A stretch of DNA of 7,853 nt, taken from positions 1 to 7,853 of the forward strand of contig URHQ01000095.1 of assembly GCA_900547655.1 (NCBI GenBank). The letters run 5' to 3'. The position numbers and the translations under genes were made by a program. The notes beneath the pieces were generated by a model, which saw only the letters and a list, made by a program, of their open reading frames with translations, made no database searches and was not told the origin of the DNA. Source of the DNA: an uncultured Collinsella sp. (GTDB lineage Bacteria > Actinomycetota > Coriobacteriia > Coriobacteriales > Coriobacteriaceae). Below, in pieces: positions 5,964 to 7,853 of the stretch (position 1 is the first letter of the stretch; each line of letters starts with the position of its first letter).

Positions 5964-7853
5964 CTACGAACGGCGGATAACCTCGGTCACGACCTCGGAT
6001 ACCGTAGCAATGTTCGTCGGGTTGACATTGTGGGGCAGGTCGTCCTCGGTACGAGCGCAAGCCAGACGCGTGCCGTCCACGCCGGCGATGGTGAGGGCTC
6101 GGCGGCTCGCCTCGAGCGCGGCATAGGCATCGGTCTTGGCATAGGGCATCTCGAGCGCGCCACAATCGACATGGAACGACTTGCAGACCTTGCTGACCAG
6201 GTTCATGATGCGGCGATCGCCCTTGAGCAGTTGTTGTTCGCCCTCGACCGTCACAACCGAAAGCCTACCGGCGCCGACGGATTCAAGATTGATAAAGAAT
6301 ACGCCGCGGAGCTTATCGCGATGCGAAGCCAAGAAGGCCTTCATGCCGGCGCCATCACAATCCGAGGCGCCCGTTGCCACAAACCAGATATCGTGACCGA
6401 GCAGCTCATCATCGCCCATAGAGGCGACAGCCGCGAGCATATCTTCGGAAGAAGCGCCATCGGAAGACGTAGCGCCACCCTTCCAGCCATCGTTATCGTC
6501 CTCGAAGTTATCCCACGAACCGATACCGCGACCGGACTTCTTGGCATCGTAATCGTCTTCGACGCCCAGCCAGTCACTCATGCTGTCCTGCTCGTTTTTC
6601 TTTTTACGGCCGAACAGGCCACCCAGGCCGCGCTTACGAGACTTGGGTGCCGCCGGGGCGGGAGCCGAAATGGTCTCAATCGGCTGCGCGGCCGACGCAA
6701 CGGGCATAGGAGGCGCAACGGGTGCCGATGTGGGTTCGGGACCTTGGGCGGTAGCAAAGGGGTCGTTGACCTGGGCAGAGGGATCGGGAAGGTCGAACAG
6801 CGACGTGCGAGACGCAACGTTTGCCTGCTTCATAGACGGCAGCGACGGATCGGGGACCGAAGCCAGCGGAGACGAGGAAGGTGCAGGCGACGGTGCCGAC
6901 GCCGGATCGGGAACATTCATCTGCGGACGCGGCGATGCTTGGGAGGAAATCTGGGCCATAAGGGAATCGACCGTTTCGTCCTGGGTGGGAGCGACATCGG
7001 CAACCGTGGCACCGGAACCACTCGGGGTCGGCATGGTGAAAATCTGCGTGGAGTAAGGCCTCGACTCATCCGTTTCGAGAGTCTCGGAAACCACAGACAC
7101 TTCCTCCTGCTCGGCCTCGGTCGAATCACCTTGATCGGCTGCCGCGTATTGCTCTTCGCCAGAGTTGGCCTCGACGGGCTCGTCCTCGGCAGCATCAATG
7201 GGCTCGTCATCGTCCACCGCGTCGCCCTGTTCATCGGAAACAGGAAGGGACTCGGCAATCGCGGTGCCCTGCTTTTCAAACGTTATCGTGGAATCGAACT
7301 TCGCGGCATCAAACGACATGGTGCTATCGACGTGCTGCTGAGCCTCGAAAGACGTTGTTGCCTCAACAACATCCGCGGACGTCGGTTGCTGGGACTCAAA
7401 GGACGTTGTAGCTTCGGCGGCGTCGACGGGCACGGACTGCACAGCCTCGTTCTGCTCGAACTCTTGCGCCGCGAGCTCACGTGCCGCCTCGGCTGCCTGC
7501 TGCTGAGCGATAGCCTCCTGCTCGGCAGCCTCGCGTGCGGCAGCGCGCTTCTCCTCGAAATCGTCGACAAATTTCTTGCCCTTTGCAAGCGCACCCTTAA
7601 AGAAGTTGGAAGCGCTGGCGCCAATCGAAGAGAACGCGGATGCAATATCGGCATGGGGCGTTGCCGCGGGAATCTCGGCCGAGAAATCAGTATCGCTCTC
7701 GTAAGACACGCGCCTCGGCTGTTCAACGTAATCGTCGTCAGACTCGTCCGCAACGTCTTGTGCCGGCGCGGCGGGAGCCAAAATGTCCAGTCCTGCCGCG
7801 GGATCGATCGCGGACACCGCCTCGGGCTCGGCAACGGCAGCGGTAACCGCGGC
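5964..7853 (-). CDS. M28-peptidase-like protein with long low-complexity insert, 5' end outside window
   Basis: The frame is open to the right edge. The first GTG in it (7815-7817) has 12 in-frame codons before it, so this is a partial gene of at least 629 codons. Residue numbers here count from that GTG. Residues 1-60 are acidic. Residues 84-125 form an Ala/Glu/Gln-rich helix, likely a coiled coil. Residues 131-184 hold four TxxF-type repeats. Residues 185-390 are acidic, then Pro/Ser/Ala-rich. A basic cluster lies at 392-407 (SRKRGLGGLFGRKKK). Residues 453-617 resemble the C-terminal half of M28 zinc aminopeptidases: helix EDMLAAVASM, strand HDIWFVATGA (475-484), INLESVGAG (509-517, E512 a possible metal ligand) and LPHNVNP (594-600, H596 a possible last ligand). 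The usual Glu-Glu pair after the WFVATGA strand reads Ser-Asp (485-486). The HxD ligands would lie upstream of the window if present. It could be an active peptidase or a catalytically dead relative. Confidence 0.75.
   Translation of the reverse strand, partial: AAVTAAVAEPEAVSAIDPAAGLDILAPAAPAQDVADESDDDYVEQPRRVSYESDTDFSAEIPAATPHADIASAFSSIGASASNFFKGALAKGKKFVDDFEEKRAAAREAAEQEAIAQQQAAEAARELAAQEFEQNEAVQSVPVDAAEATTSFESQQPTSADVVEATTSFEAQQHVDSTMSFDAAKFDSTITFEKQGTAIAESLPVSDEQGDAVDDDEPIDAAEDEPVEANSGEEQYAAADQGDSTEAEQEEVSVVSETLETDESRPYSTQIFTMPTPSGSGATVADVAPTQDETVDSLMAQISSQASPRPQMNVPDPASAPSPAPSSSPLASVPDPSLPSMKQANVASRTSLFDLPDPSAQVNDPFATAQGPEPTSAPVAPPMPVASAAQPIETISAPAPAAPKSRKRGLGGLFGRKKKNEQDSMSDWLGVEDDYDAKKSGRGIGSWDNFEDDNDGWKGGATSSDGASSEDMLAAVASMGDDELLGHDIWFVATGASDCDGAGMKAFLASHRDKLRGVFFINLESVGAGRLSVVTVEGEQQLLKGDRRIMNLVSKVCKSFHVDCGALEMPYAKTDAYAALEASRRALTIAGVDGTRLACARTEDDLPHNVNPTNIATVSEVVTEVIRRS
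7266..7415 (-). repeat. Imperfect peptide repeats in the M28-like protein
   Basis: Four imperfect units lie within residues 135-184 of the M28-like protein: EATTSFESQQ, EATTSFEAQQ, DSTMSFDAAK and DSTITFEKQG. They share an acidic residue, a Thr, then Thr/Ser and a Phe followed by an acidic residue. The spacing is irregular (10-16 residues) and the surroundings look disordered. No enzyme family explains them; they may be short binding or phosphorylation motifs. Confidence 0.6.

Noticed and set aside
7640..7846. Short plus-strand frames opposite the M28-like gene
   Set aside because: They are arginine- and proline-rich shadows of the minus-strand coding sequence with no ribosome binding site.

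Overview
The window looks like chromosomal DNA of a moderately GC-rich Gram-positive actinobacterium. A gut Coriobacteriia member, most likely close to Collinsella, fits best. The reasons are an LPXTG surface protein with a thioester domain and stacked Cna-B domains, an M28-peptidase-like protein interrupted by a long acidic/proline-rich stretch as I remember from coriobacterial genomes, and AAGGAG ribosome binding sites 5 nt from the starts. The genus is inferred from remembered family resemblance, not from a search.

Layout. (1) 82-1428, minus: purB, adenylosuccinate lyase. (2) 1429-1853: a gene-free stretch with two 52-nt direct repeats that begin with a copy of the 3' end of the neighbouring tRNA, several hairpins with a TTC loop, an orphan T-arm copy on the plus strand and a strong terminator. 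(3) 1854-1928, minus: tRNA-Gly (anticodon CCC) with encoded CCA and its own promoter at 1942-1971. (4) 1972-2225: the upstream region of the adhesin gene, which can fold into two hairpins and a possible pseudoknot. (5) 2226-5657, plus: a 1143-residue sortase-anchored adhesin. (6) 5667-5702: a convergent terminator. (7) 5724-5942 and 5964-7853, minus: a small single-pass membrane protein lying 21 nt after an M28-like peptidase whose gene runs off the right edge.

Functionally the window mixes housekeeping (purine synthesis, glycine tRNA) with cell-surface functions. The adhesin has a Cys-Gln thioester tip domain for covalent attachment, a stalk of about six Cna-B folds probably locked by isopeptide bonds, a further cysteine-containing C-terminal region and an LPATG wall anchor. 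No sortase or pilin gene is present, so it probably depends on a housekeeping sortase encoded elsewhere. The peptidase-like protein and the small membrane protein probably form one transcription unit.

The least explained parts are the tRNA-derived intergenic repeats, the structured leader of the adhesin, and the M28-like domain that carries a very long disordered insert and seems to lack the usual Glu-Glu catalytic pair. I found no CRISPR array, transposase, integrase or recognisable defence system.
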